64,000 bases of DNA, taken from contig CAKVLP010000001.1 in the NCBI GenBank assembly GCA_934757825.1, positions 496,001 through 560,000 on the forward strand, given 5' to 3'. Below, one piece after another: positions 50,929-60,140 of the stretch. The notes below the pieces were generated by a model. That model had not been told where the DNA came from and ran no database searches. It saw only the letters and a program-made list of their open reading frames with translations. The DNA is from an uncultured Clostridia bacterium. Its GTDB lineage: Bacteria; Bacillota; Clostridia; Christensenellales; UBA1242. Numbering within the stretch: the first letter of the stretch is position 1; the number at the start of each line of letters is the position of its first letter. The translations under genes were made by a program, and so were the position numbers.

Positions 50929-51951
50929 ATGGAAAAATCTAACAATCAAGAAAAACGCAACAACTACAAAGTGTTGGACGGGTTAAAAATATTCTTTTAC
51001 GTGCTTGTTATCAACTTGCTAGCGAGCATTGTTTACACGGTACTTTTGTCCATAATTAGCATATTTTACAAGGGCACATATCAGGAACTTGTTGCAACGC
51101 CATTTGCGCAATATATTGGGCTACTTATTATCCCGATAGCATTTTTTGTGGCGTTTTTGGTGTTTAACAAAAACAACCGCATCAATCCAAAAACCGCGCT
51201 TATGCCTACTAAAAAGTTTAGCGTGTGGTCGGTGTTTATTGTGATTGCGCTTGTGGGTGTTACGATTGTGGCGTTTATGCCAATTATCAATATGATTTTG
51301 TCGGCGCTTGCAAACCTTGGGCTTAACACCGATGGCGGGTCGCTTTATCCTATGAACACGCCAGCGCGAATTATCCTAGGCTTTGTGGCGTACGCACTAC
51401 TTCCTGCATTTGCGGAAGAATTGCTATTTAGGGGCATAATCTTTAAGGGTTTTTCACGAAGTGCAACTCCAAGAACAGTTGTTTTGTTTACGGCGCTTAT
51501 GTTTTGCCTAATGCACGGCGGGATACAACAGACTTTGTATCAGTTTATTTTGGGCTTGATGCTAGGTCTAATTATGTACTACACCGGCAACATCATTTTG
51601 CCTATGCTATTCCACTTCCTTAACAACTTTATGGTGGTGCTACTGGAAATCACGGGGGCTTACAATAGTTTTTTAAACGGATTTAAACAAAACTTTGTGG
51701 GATACATAATCGCGTTTGCTTTGGCGTGCGCGGGAGTGGGGCTAATTGTCCTTCTACTTTGGGCTTTGAAAAAGGTCAATAAATCGGACGGCGAGCATAT
51801 GATTGTAGAGGGTGGCAATATAATAATTGAAGAAGAAAACAAAAAACTTGGGTTTAAGGAATTTGTTTTGTCTTTTGATTTCAACGAAAAATTTTACTTT
51901 TACACCAGCATTATAATCGCGCTTATCATATGGTGTATGAATTCATTTTAG
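50929..51951 (+). CDS. CPBP-family intramembrane metalloprotease
   Basis: This is a 340-residue polytopic protein of the CPBP/Abi family (PF02517). Eight or so hydrophobic helices carry the three motifs: FAEELLFRG (EExxxR), LMHGG, and FHFLNN (HxxxN). The family includes prenyl-protein endopeptidases and bacteriocin immunity proteins. A charged cytoplasmic loop lies before the last helix. The promoter places the start codon at the transcription start, so the mRNA is probably leaderless. A second family member follows after nine bases. Confidence 0.85.
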   Translation: MEKSNNQEKRNNYKVLDGLKIFFYVLVINLLASIVYTVLLSIISIFYKGTYQELVATPFAQYIGLLIIPIAFFVAFLVFNKNNRINPKTALMPTKKFSVWSVFIVIALVGVTIVAFMPIINMILSALANLGLNTDGGSLYPMNTPARIILGFVAYALLPAFAEELLFRGIIFKGFSRSATPRTVVLFTALMFCLMHGGIQQTLYQFILGLMLGLIMYYTGNIILPMLFHFLNNFMVVLLEITGAYNSFLNGFKQNFVGYIIAFALACAGVGLIVLLLWALKKVNKSDGEHMIVEGGNIIIEEENKKLGFKEFVLSFDFNEKFYFYTSIIIALIIWCMNSF

Positions 51952-51960
51952 TGGGGTGCT

Positions 51961-53085
51961 ATGGAAGAACAGAAAAAAAAGTCGGTCTTTAAGACCTATC
52001 TAATTTACTTTATATCAATGGCTTTGTTTTGTGGCGTGCGAATTATGGCGTCACTGGGTGTTTTTTCTGGGCTTAGCGACAAGGCAAGCGACGTAATTTT
52101 TACAGTTATTATCCAAATTGGCATACTTTTCTTACTTCCATTCGGGCTATATATGTGGTTTTTGAAAGTAAAACCAAAAGCAGTTTTTAAGACTTGCAAC
52201 TATGAAAAAACTACCTTTTCGGTTGTGTTAGTGGGCTTTGGGCTTGGGCTAATCGCTTTTGTGCTTAACATAATTGTATCGAGCATTTTCACTGGGATTA
52301 TAACTTTCACGGGCTATCGCACACCGCTTTCGTTTGGAGTTGCGTCCGCACCCGATTATGGCGTAGGAAACTTCTTTTTGCAGGTGCTTTTGGTGGCAGT
52401 TTTGCCAGCGCTATGCGAGGAGTTTTTGCACAGAGGACTGCTTTTACAGGGTACAAAGCACATCGGATTTACGCGCGCAATAATTATTTCGAGCATTTGT
52501 TTTGGACTTATCCACTTTAACATCAACCAAGTCGCTTATGCGATTGTGATTGGGCTTATTATGGGATACGCGTCGGTTGTGGCTAAAAACATTTGGGTGG
52601 CAGTTATTATCCACTTCACAAACAACTTTTTGGCTGTGTATCTTGAATTTGCTGAGGCAAACAACTGGCTATTTGGAAACTACAAAAATCTATTTTCTAG
52701 CCTCGAAAACCTTAACTTTATAGTGCTTTGCGTGGTGTGTTTTGTTATACTTTGCGTGGTTGCACTTTTGCTATATTACTTTATGATTTTGCTATTTAAG
52801 CAGTCTATTCTTAAAAAACTTAACAAGGCTATTTCCAAAGTTTACAATCAAGGCGCAAGCGATGAGCCGGTGTTGCTTGAAAAGGGCAAAGTGTTGCAAG
52901 AGGTTTTGGAAAACAACACAATGCTTAACCTAAATTACGAGGAAATGAAAAGCCCGCTTGACGTGATTATGCCAAAACAGACCAAAGTGTATAAACCAAA
53001 TTTTAAGGACAATATATTCCTTATTTGCGCGTTATTTTTGGGCTCGCTTATTACAATATTTACCTATGTTTGGGGATTTTTATAA
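51961..53085 (+). CDS. CPBP-family intramembrane metalloprotease
   Basis: This is a 374-residue second CPBP protein with the same motif order: LCEEFLHRG, GLIHFNIN and IIHFTNN. It is clearly related to its neighbour but diverged, and has a longer cytoplasmic segment (about residues 280-345) before the last helix. It overlaps the tadA start codon by one base. Tandem pairs of this kind may act on related substrates, which cannot be named. Confidence 0.85.
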   Translation: MEEQKKKSVFKTYLIYFISMALFCGVRIMASLGVFSGLSDKASDVIFTVIIQIGILFLLPFGLYMWFLKVKPKAVFKTCNYEKTTFSVVLVGFGLGLIAFVLNIIVSSIFTGIITFTGYRTPLSFGVASAPDYGVGNFFLQVLLVAVLPALCEEFLHRGLLLQGTKHIGFTRAIIISSICFGLIHFNINQVAYAIVIGLIMGYASVVAKNIWVAVIIHFTNNFLAVYLEFAEANNWLFGNYKNLFSSLENLNFIVLCVVCFVILCVVALLLYYFMILLFKQSILKKLNKAISKVYNQGASDEPVLLEKGKVLQEVLENNTMLNLNYEEMKSPLDVIMPKQTKVYKPNFKDNIFLICALFLGSLITIFTYVWGFL

Positions 53086-53537
53086 TGAACAAATTTATGG
53101 CACAAGCACTAAAACAAGCCCAGATTGCATATAAAAATGGAGACATTCCAGTGGGCGCTGTGATTGAAAAGGACGGTAAAATAATTGCACGCGCTTACAA
53201 TCAAAAGGCAAAACTAAACAATCCTATAAAACACGCCGAAATTATTGCAATTGAAAAGGCGTGCAAAAAATTAGGCGATTTTAGGCTGGAAGGTTGTAAC
53301 ATCTATGTCACAAAAGAGCCTTGCGTTATGTGCTACGGAGCAATATTGTCGGCGAGGATTGACAAGGTGTACTTTGGTGCCTACGACAAAAAATATTCCA
53401 TATCAAAATTAAAAGATGTGATGGATTTTAACCACAGCGTTGAAATGACGGGCGGAATTATGGAAGAGGAGTGCTCCAAGATATTGTCGGAGTTTTTTAG
53501 TGAATTGAGGGTGGAAAAATGCAAACACAAACACTAA
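53085..53537 (+). CDS. tadA: tRNA-specific adenosine deaminase TadA
   Basis: This is a 150-residue deaminase that makes inosine at the wobble base of tRNA-Arg(ACG). The zinc site is complete: HAEIIAIE (His and catalytic Glu) and PCVMCYGAI (two Cys). The N-terminal MAQALKQAQIAYKNGDIPVGAV is typical. The ATG overlaps the stop of the CPBP gene by one base, so longer frames are ruled out by the motif-based N-terminus. The 3' end overlaps the next gene by 19 bp. Confidence 0.94.
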   Translation: MNKFMAQALKQAQIAYKNGDIPVGAVIEKDGKIIARAYNQKAKLNNPIKHAEIIAIEKACKKLGDFRLEGCNIYVTKEPCVMCYGAILSARIDKVYFGAYDKKYSISKLKDVMDFNHSVEMTGGIMEEECSKILSEFFSELRVEKCKHKH

Positions 53538-54337
53538 AAGTTGTTTTAAATAATGTCGACTTTAATTCGATGATGTTTATAGTCGTGGAAGGCGACAATA
53601 GCGCAAACGTGCTTGGCAGAACTATGACCGAGTGGGTGATGAGCGCACTAAGTGGTTATTCTGCTATTTCGGTTAAGATTAAGGACTTCAAACTCGACGA
53701 CATAAAGAAATATTTGTCCGATTCAAAATACACCATAATCTTGTTTAACAACCTTATTTTGCTAACGAGCGACGACATAAAAAGACTTGTGGATTATGTT
53801 GTTTTTAAGGGCGTTAAGGCGTGTAAGTTTTCGGGCGGATACGCTTTTGAAACCGAATACCTTAAAAAGGCAAAAGAGGTGTTTTACGATAGCGTGTACT
53901 ATCAAGACGCGCAGGATTTTTATATGGTTGAGGACAAAAAACAACTTGCTTACGCCACTGAAATATTGCAAGAGCGAATTATCGCTGGGCACCTTGCAAA
54001 CGGCGTAGATGTGCGCTCTTCATACATTGAAGCGGACGTTAAGATTGGCAAGGGCACAATGATTTTTAATGGCAATGTGATTAAGGGACACACCATTATT
54101 GGCAATAATGTAATATTAAAAGAAAAAAATGTTATTGAAAATTGCGTTATTGGCGATGAATGCTGTGTTTCGGGAAGCACGCTTTTAAATAGCAAACTTG
54201 AAGAGGGTGTGTTTGTAAAACCATATTGTTACATTGAAAAAAGCGAACTTAGAAAAAATTGCATTTTGGATAGCGGAATAGAACTTGTAGGCAGAAAAAC
54301 ACGTCCAAATAGTAAAATACATAAAAAGGAAGAATAA
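53519..54337 (+). CDS. Truncated GlmU-like protein (probable pseudoenzyme)
   Basis: This is a 272-residue protein related to GlmU, the bifunctional UDP-GlcNAc synthase. Residues about 20-150 resemble remnants of the uridyltransferase domain (LGRTMTEWVMSAL matches the lid after the missing nucleotide loop), but the GxGTRM signature is absent. Residues about 150-260 match the first coils of the left-handed beta-helix (AGHLANGVDVRS, YIEADVKIGKGTMI). It then stops where GlmU continues to its acetyltransferase site. GlmU genes commonly lie next to pth and mfd, as here. GAGGGTGG precedes the ATG. Confidence 0.75.
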   Translation: MQTQTLKVVLNNVDFNSMMFIVVEGDNSANVLGRTMTEWVMSALSGYSAISVKIKDFKLDDIKKYLSDSKYTIILFNNLILLTSDDIKRLVDYVVFKGVKACKFSGGYAFETEYLKKAKEVFYDSVYYQDAQDFYMVEDKKQLAYATEILQERIIAGHLANGVDVRSSYIEADVKIGKGTMIFNGNVIKGHTIIGNNVILKEKNVIENCVIGDECCVSGSTLLNSKLEEGVFVKPYCYIEKSELRKNCILDSGIELVGRKTRPNSKIHKKEE

Positions 54338-54338
54338 T

Positions 54339-54899
54339 ATGATTGCGATAATTGGTCTAGGTAACCCGGACAAACAGTATCAAAACACATATCACAATAT
54401 GGGCTTTATGGCGATAGATAGTTTCGCAAAATCTAAGGGGCTAACTTTTACTAAGAAAAAGTATAAGGGTGTCGTTGCTGAGGGAATGGTTGACGGCGAA
54501 AAAGTTGTGCTATTAAAACCATACACGTATATGAACCTAAGTGGACAAGCGGTTGTGGAACTTAAAAACAAGTTGAAACTTTCTCTTAGCGAAATACTTG
54601 TTGTGTACGATGACATTGACATTCCGATTGGGACGCTAAGGTTTAGAAAATCGGGAAGTCCTGGCACGCACAATGGAATGCGAAACATAACCGAATTGCT
54701 AGGAAGCCAAGACTTTGCAAGGCTTAGAGTGGGTATTGGGCAGGAGACTCATATGCCACTTGTAAACTATGTTTTAGCCCAAGTTGATAAGGAGAGTATG
54801 GCAAAACTTGATGTCGCTTTTACAAAATCAAACAAGGCTATTGAAGAATTTATAAAATCAAAAGGAAAAATTGAAAACATCGATTTTAATACGCTATGA
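54339..54899 (+). CDS. pth: Peptidyl-tRNA hydrolase
   Basis: This is a 186-residue enzyme that frees peptide from peptidyl-tRNA dropped by ribosomes. IIGLGNPDKQY has the conserved Asn, YHNMG the catalytic His, KPYTYMNLSG the second Asn, and VYDDIDIPIG the catalytic Asp. GSPGTHNGMRNI and the C-terminal helices complete the fold. Length is standard. AAGGAAG precedes the ATG. It overlaps mfd by four bases. Confidence 0.95.
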   Translation: MIAIIGLGNPDKQYQNTYHNMGFMAIDSFAKSKGLTFTKKKYKGVVAEGMVDGEKVVLLKPYTYMNLSGQAVVELKNKLKLSLSEILVVYDDIDIPIGTLRFRKSGSPGTHNGMRNITELLGSQDFARLRVGIGQETHMPLVNYVLAQVDKESMAKLDVAFTKSNKAIEEFIKSKGKIENIDFNTL

Positions 54900-57800
54900 T
54901 TGAATTTTTGGATAAAAATAGCACTTACGCTACACTTATAAATTCAATAAAACCATCTGAAAAAATCACGGTTTTCGGGTGCGACTTAGATGCAAAACTT
55001 ACCATTCTTTACGAAACGGGTAAGTTTCTTCTTTTGCCATGCGATGATATTAAGGAAAGTGTTTCTGTTAAGGAAAAATTGACCGAGTCGGGATATAGAG
55101 TGGAGATACTTAGCGAAAAACTTAACTACAACATCACTCCATTTGACAACGAATACAACGAAAAAGTGTTAAAAACCCTAAACGAGTTGTTGTCGGGTGG
55201 TCTTGATGCGCTTATCGTAAACCCTATGTTTTTGCATTACAAATTGCCAAGCGTGGAGTGGCTAAAAAGCAAAATTTTCACAATTCATAAAGGCGACAAA
55301 GTCGACCCAGATGAGTTTGTGCAAAGGCTTGTGAAAGCGGGATTTAAGCGAAGTGACTATGTAAGTCAAGAGGGCGAGTTTAATAGAAAGGGTGACCTTA
55401 TCGAACTAATCTTAGGCAAACCATATAGGGTGTACTTTGATTTTGATGAGGTGGAAAATATTAAGGAGTACGACCCCGAGTCACTTCTTAACTTGGACGC
55501 CGTGGAAGAACTTACCTTCGGCAATTGCTCGTGGATAGACGACCCAGAGCGAGTGCTAAATCAAGTGGATAGCGAAAAGCGAAGCGAACTAGAACCAAAC
55601 TTTTCAAAACTAAACAATATGGTCTGGTGTTCTGGCTTTACCGATTATATGACTGGCAGACTTATAGATTATCTACCCGAAAATTCGGTCATCGCTTTTT
55701 TGGATACAAAACTTACATTTAACTATCTTTCCGAAGAGGTTAAGGAATACAACAAGTTTGCGACAGCGGACAAATATTTAAAATCCTTGGTCGTCAAGGA
55801 CAAACTTGACTTTGGCTCAAATGCGGTCGTGGGGTTTCAGTACATCACAAATTCTAATAGGCTGTTTGATAGCACTCGAGTGTTTAATTTAAAGTGTATT
55901 CCAGTACCAAATTATCGCGGTCAAAACAAAATTTTGATAGACGACCTTATTAACTTTAAAAACAAAAATTATACAATTTTAATTTATGTGAAGAGCAAAG
56001 AAGGCTATACAAAAATTGCAAATTTGCTTGAAGCAAACCACTTGTTATTTAACCAAGTAAAGTCTAGCGCATATGTTGGACTAAGGCAAATAAACGTGCT
56101 TGTTAAAAGAATTGGAATGAGCATAAACCTCGAACTTGAAAAGGTTGTGATTATCTCAAACACCAATTTATTTGGCATAACAAAGGCGTTGCCTAAAAAA
56201 CTTGAAAAAGACATAACTACCGACTTTTTGCCACAAAGTGGTGACTTTGTGGTTCATAACACCTATGGTGTTGGCAAATGCTTGGGTGTTGAGAGATTGA
56301 AACTTTCTACAAACGCGCGCGATTACGTAATAGTCGAATACAAAAATTCCGACAAATTGTATTTGCCCGTGGAGAACATTGACAGCCTTTCAAAATTTGT
56401 GGGTGACGAAAATCCACCGCTTAACAAACTTGGTTCAACAGAGTTTTTAAAGACCAAGGAAAAGGTTAGGGCGAACGTCAAAAAACTTGCAATCGACCTT
56501 GCCAAGTTGTATCGCGAGAGGGAAACCACTAAGGGTTATAAGTATCCAAACGACGACGAGATAATCAAAGAGTTTGAGGATAGTTTTGGCTACACCGAAA
56601 CCGCCGACCAAGCGCAAGCGGTTTTGGATATTAAGACCGATATGATGAACGGCAAAATTATGGACAGGCTAATCTGCGGAGATGTGGGCTTTGGCAAAAC
56701 CGAGGTTGCACTGCGCGGGGCATTTAAGACGATAATGAGCGGTAGACAAGTTGCATTTTTGTGTCCGACCACAATTCTTAGCCAACAACATTACAACACC
56801 TGCCTATTTAGAATGAAAGACTTTGGTGTGAATGTTGCGGTGCTAAATAGATTTTGCTCAGACTCGAAAGTTAAACAAATTGAAGAGGGATTGAAGTCGG
56901 GCGACATTGATATGGTTGTTGGCACACACAAACTGCTTAACAAAAACATCGCATTTAAAAACCTTGGGCTTTTGATACTGGACGAAGAGCAAAAATTTGG
57001 TGTGGGCGACAAAGAAAAAATTAAGGAACTTAAAAAACAAGTCAATGTTTTGACATTGTCGGCTACCCCAATCCCAAGGACGCTTAATATGGCGCTTATG
57101 GGGGTGAGAGATATTAGCGTTATTGACACGCCACCGGTTTCTAGAATTCCTACACTTGTTAAGGTCCAAGAGTATTCCGACGACCTACTTAAATCCGCGG
57201 TAACGCAGGAGTTGGAGCGCGGTGGGCAGGTTTTGATAGTGTACAACCATGTTGAGACTATTTACGACTTTGCATCGAAAGTAAAACAGATGTTTTCGGT
57301 GGAAATAGATGTTGCGCACGGGCAAATGGAACAGCAAAAACTCGAAAATGCCATTTTCAAACTTTACAATGGAGACACCCAAATTTTGATAAGCACCACG
57401 CTTATTGAAAATGGAATTGACTTGCCTAATGCCAACACGCTATTTGTAATTGACGCCGATTTGTTGGGGCTTTCCCAACTATATCAATTAAAGGGACGTG
57501 TGGGCAGGAGCGATAGACAAGCGTATGCGTACTTTACCTACAACGGCAACAAAATGCTTAGCGAAACTGCCTACAAGCGACTTGAAGCGTTAAGCGAGTA
57601 TTCGGCTATGGGAAGCGGATACAAAATTGCTTTAAAAGACCTTGAAATAAGGGGAGCAGGCAAAATATTTGGGGCCGAGCAGAGTGGTCACATTGAAAAG
57701 GTTGGGTATGCAATGTACCTAAAACTGTTATCAGAAGCGGTTGGCGAATTGAAAGGCGAAAAGGTGGTTGTCCCTCGCGATGTGCGAGTGGAAACCACGA

Positions 57801-58210
57801 TGGACGCGTTCTTGCCATACGACTACATCGAACGCCACGAACTAAGAATGGCGACCTATTTGAAAATAAGCAAAATAAAGTCGGTTGAAGAGTTCCAAAA
57901 ATGCTTGGGCGAGTTAAAGGAAGTCTATGGCGATGTGCCGGAAGAGGTGGTAAACTTGTGCAAGATTGCGTTTATAAAAAACCTTGCCAGCGAGCGAAAG
58001 GTACAGCGCGTTGTGCTTAAAAACAACCTTATCCAACTAATTTTTTACGACGATGCCAACCCAAACGAGATTTCCAAGGCTATGGAAAATTTTAAAGGTT
58101 TTGTAGTATTGAACATTTCAAAACAACCAATAATTAACATACAAGGCGTTGCTCCAATGGAAAAAGCGCTCAATTTGCTTATAAATTTTTTGGAAATATT
58201 GGCGAATTAG
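54896..58210 (+). CDS. mfd: Transcription-repair coupling factor Mfd
   Basis: This is a 1104-residue DNA translocase that removes stalled RNA polymerase and recruits UvrA. The N-terminal UvrB-like module is followed by the polymerase-interacting RID (GDFVVHNTYGVGKCLGVE). The helicase motor has GDVGFGKTEVALRGAF (Walker A), LLILDEEQKFGV (DEEQ box), LSATPIPRTL, STTLIENGIDLPNAN and LKGRVGRSDRQAYAY. The C-terminal regulatory domain follows. Length is close to the family norm. ATGA overlap with pth indicates coupling. Confidence 0.96.
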   Translation: MIEFLDKNSTYATLINSIKPSEKITVFGCDLDAKLTILYETGKFLLLPCDDIKESVSVKEKLTESGYRVEILSEKLNYNITPFDNEYNEKVLKTLNELLSGGLDALIVNPMFLHYKLPSVEWLKSKIFTIHKGDKVDPDEFVQRLVKAGFKRSDYVSQEGEFNRKGDLIELILGKPYRVYFDFDEVENIKEYDPESLLNLDAVEELTFGNCSWIDDPERVLNQVDSEKRSELEPNFSKLNNMVWCSGFTDYMTGRLIDYLPENSVIAFLDTKLTFNYLSEEVKEYNKFATADKYLKSLVVKDKLDFGSNAVVGFQYITNSNRLFDSTRVFNLKCIPVPNYRGQNKILIDDLINFKNKNYTILIYVKSKEGYTKIANLLEANHLLFNQVKSSAYVGLRQINVLVKRIGMSINLELEKVVIISNTNLFGITKALPKKLEKDITTDFLPQSGDFVVHNTYGVGKCLGVERLKLSTNARDYVIVEYKNSDKLYLPVENIDSLSKFVGDENPPLNKLGSTEFLKTKEKVRANVKKLAIDLAKLYRERETTKGYKYPNDDEIIKEFEDSFGYTETADQAQAVLDIKTDMMNGKIMDRLICGDVGFGKTEVALRGAFKTIMSGRQVAFLCPTTILSQQHYNTCLFRMKDFGVNVAVLNRFCSDSKVKQIEEGLKSGDIDMVVGTHKLLNKNIAFKNLGLLILDEEQKFGVGDKEKIKELKKQVNVLTLSATPIPRTLNMALMGVRDISVIDTPPVSRIPTLVKVQEYSDDLLKSAVTQELERGGQVLIVYNHVETIYDFASKVKQMFSVEIDVAHGQMEQQKLENAIFKLYNGDTQILISTTLIENGIDLPNANTLFVIDADLLGLSQLYQLKGRVGRSDRQAYAYFTYNGNKMLSETAYKRLEALSEYSAMGSGYKIALKDLEIRGAGKIFGAEQSGHIEKVGYAMYLKLLSEAVGELKGEKVVVPRDVRVETTMDAFLPYDYIERHELRMATYLKISKIKSVEEFQKCLGELKEVYGDVPEEVVNLCKIAFIKNLASERKVQRVVLKNNLIQLIFYDDANPNEISKAMENFKGFVVLNISKQPIINIQGVAPMEKALNLLINFLEILAN

Positions 58211-58223
58211 TGGTGTTTATTTC

Positions 58224-58252
58224 TTGATTATTTTTGTTTATGATAGTATAAT
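58224..58252 (+). promoter_or_regulatory. Promoter of the PrsA-like gene
   Basis: TTGATT (58224-58229), 17-bp spacer, TATAAT (58247-58252). Confidence 0.75.
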
Positions 58253-58290
58253 ATCAAAGACTTTATTATTTATTATGGGAGAATTTTACT

Positions 58291-60048
58291 GTGAAACTTA
58301 CTACTAAAAAAATATTAACCGTAATTTGTGCACTATTTCTTAGTGTGTTTATGTTTGCGGGTTGCAACTTGATTGAGGTCAACAGAGCCAAGTATTATAG
58401 CCAGGTTGTTGTTTCGGTTGAGTTGAAAGACGGCAAAAACGACGATTTAGCAGATTATGTTAAGAAGTACACCAAAAAGGACCTTGTTACTGCATATTAC
58501 AACTACGCATATTCCTATGTTCAAAATGGTCAAATTGGAGCAAAGGACGGCGTGACTTATGCCCTTAACAATATGGTCAATATGGATTTGTTGTACACAT
58601 ATGTTAAGAAAAACTACTTTGATAATCCAAACTACGATATTACTTTTACTGACCAAGACAAAAACGAGGTTATGCTAAAAGTTTACGACGCTATTCAAGA
58701 GCAAATCACTTCCAACGAAAAAGATATTTACGAGGAATGGGATTACAATTACACAAACAGTGACGACTTGTCCGACGAAACAACCGAGTCACTAAGAAAA
58801 GCGTATGAGCCATATACTTCAAAACTTCAACTATCCACAATTGACGGCAAAAAAGAGATTACACTTAATCCTACCGAACTTGTAAGAGTATACGATTCTA
58901 GGGTGTCTGGTGACCACTTTGTTCAACAAATCAACGACCCAGAAGTTTCCAAAGAGGCATACACAAGATACATTAAATCGTTGCAAGACACCGCAAAAGC
59001 AGAAGGCAAAAAGACCGACGAAGAGTCTGTTTTGAAAGCCGAAATTGAAAGATTGAAAGAGATTTACACTCGCTCGCAGTACTTGACATTGTTTGAAGAG
59101 TGGTACAACATTCATAGCAGTTTCACTTTGAACACCGAAGTTAATTTGTATGTTCTAAATGAAGATGTTAAAAAGGACGTTGTTGATTATTACAAAGAAA
59201 AATATGAAGAACAAAAAGGCGCCTACGAGGCTGTTCTAAACGGCAAAAACGTAGGTGAAGAGGCATACCACACCGCAATGGCTGGCGATAGTATCGACGA
59301 GATTTACTATCACTACAATAGCGGAAACGAATATATGTATGTGTCTCACATTCTTATGAAGTTTAGTGATGCTCAAACTGCAAAAATATCCGAACTTAAA
59401 AAACAACTTGACAATCACGTTATTTCTCAAAAGAAATATGACGAACAAGTTCAGAATATTGCAAATCGCACAGTTGTGACTTACGAGATTGACGGAAAAA
59501 CTTATACTTCAAACGCAGCAGAAGTTACTACAAAAATTAAAAGTTATGTAAACAAAGTTCAGTACGAGAAAAAAGAAGGCGCTGAGAGAGAAGAGGCGCT
59601 AGACGAACGTGCAAAACTATTTAACGATATGATTTACATCTACAACGACGACGAAGGAATTATGAATAAGGACTTTGCTTATGTTGTTAACCTAGACACC
59701 GAAGTTAGTGACAAAATGGTTAAGGAATTCGCTAATGCCGCTAGAAAACTTAACAAGGAGCAAGGCGAAGGCGCGATAAGTGATATGGTTATCACAGAAT
59801 ACGGCGTTCATATCCTATACCACGCTGGCATTGTTAAAAACGTTGTTGACGACATCAATACTTTGACATTTGAAGACTTGATAACAAGAAAAACTCAACG
59901 CAGTAGCAACAAAACATTGTTTGCTAAAATCTACGACACAATCGCTACTAAGGCATATTCTACTGCTTCAAGCGGATTTGTTGCAGATTGCTACAAATTT
60001 GTAAAAATTGTAAAATACGAAAATAGATACAAAGATTTGTGGAAATAA
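58291..60048 (+). CDS. PrsA/SurA-like foldase lipoprotein
   Basis: This is a 585-residue exported lipoprotein (lipobox FAGC at about residue 25) with a long helical chaperone-like region. Parvulin-type fragments follow in the C-terminal half: YMYVSHILMKF (about 350-360) and GAISDMVITEYGVHILYH (about 507-524), as in PrsA peptidyl-prolyl isomerases. The parvulin core is interrupted by a long charged insert, so isomerase activity is uncertain. GTG start after GGGAGA. A PrsA-like gene after mfd is common in Clostridia. Confidence 0.75.
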   Translation: MKLTTKKILTVICALFLSVFMFAGCNLIEVNRAKYYSQVVVSVELKDGKNDDLADYVKKYTKKDLVTAYYNYAYSYVQNGQIGAKDGVTYALNNMVNMDLLYTYVKKNYFDNPNYDITFTDQDKNEVMLKVYDAIQEQITSNEKDIYEEWDYNYTNSDDLSDETTESLRKAYEPYTSKLQLSTIDGKKEITLNPTELVRVYDSRVSGDHFVQQINDPEVSKEAYTRYIKSLQDTAKAEGKKTDEESVLKAEIERLKEIYTRSQYLTLFEEWYNIHSSFTLNTEVNLYVLNEDVKKDVVDYYKEKYEEQKGAYEAVLNGKNVGEEAYHTAMAGDSIDEIYYHYNSGNEYMYVSHILMKFSDAQTAKISELKKQLDNHVISQKKYDEQVQNIANRTVVTYEIDGKTYTSNAAEVTTKIKSYVNKVQYEKKEGAEREEALDERAKLFNDMIYIYNDDEGIMNKDFAYVVNLDTEVSDKMVKEFANAARKLNKEQGEGAISDMVITEYGVHILYHAGIVKNVVDDINTLTFEDLITRKTQRSSNKTLFAKIYDTIATKAYSTASSGFVADCYKFVKIVKYENRYKDLWK

Positions 60049-60054
60049 TTTTTA

Positions 60055-60093
60055 AACAACATCAAATACAATGCTATTTGATGTTGTTTTTTT
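60055..60093 (+). terminator. Terminator after the PrsA-like gene
   Basis: AACAACATCAAATA and TATTTGATGTTGTT form a perfect 14-bp stem followed by seven T. Confidence 0.93.
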
Positions 60094-60094
60094 A

Positions 60095-60123
60095 TTGCAT
60101 ACTTTGGTGCCATTTGATACAAT
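60095..60123 (+). promoter_or_regulatory. Promoter of the gene at 60141
   Basis: TTGCAT (60095-60100), 17-bp spacer, TACAAT (60118-60123). The -35 abuts the preceding terminator. The predicted leader is only about 10 bases, with no clear Shine-Dalgarno. Confidence 0.65.
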
Positions 60124-60140
60124 AACAATGGATACTTGAA

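Noticed and set aside
60128..60139. Three-codon leaderless frame before the gene at 60141
   Set aside because: The ATG is only four bases after the -10, probably too close to be in the transcript.
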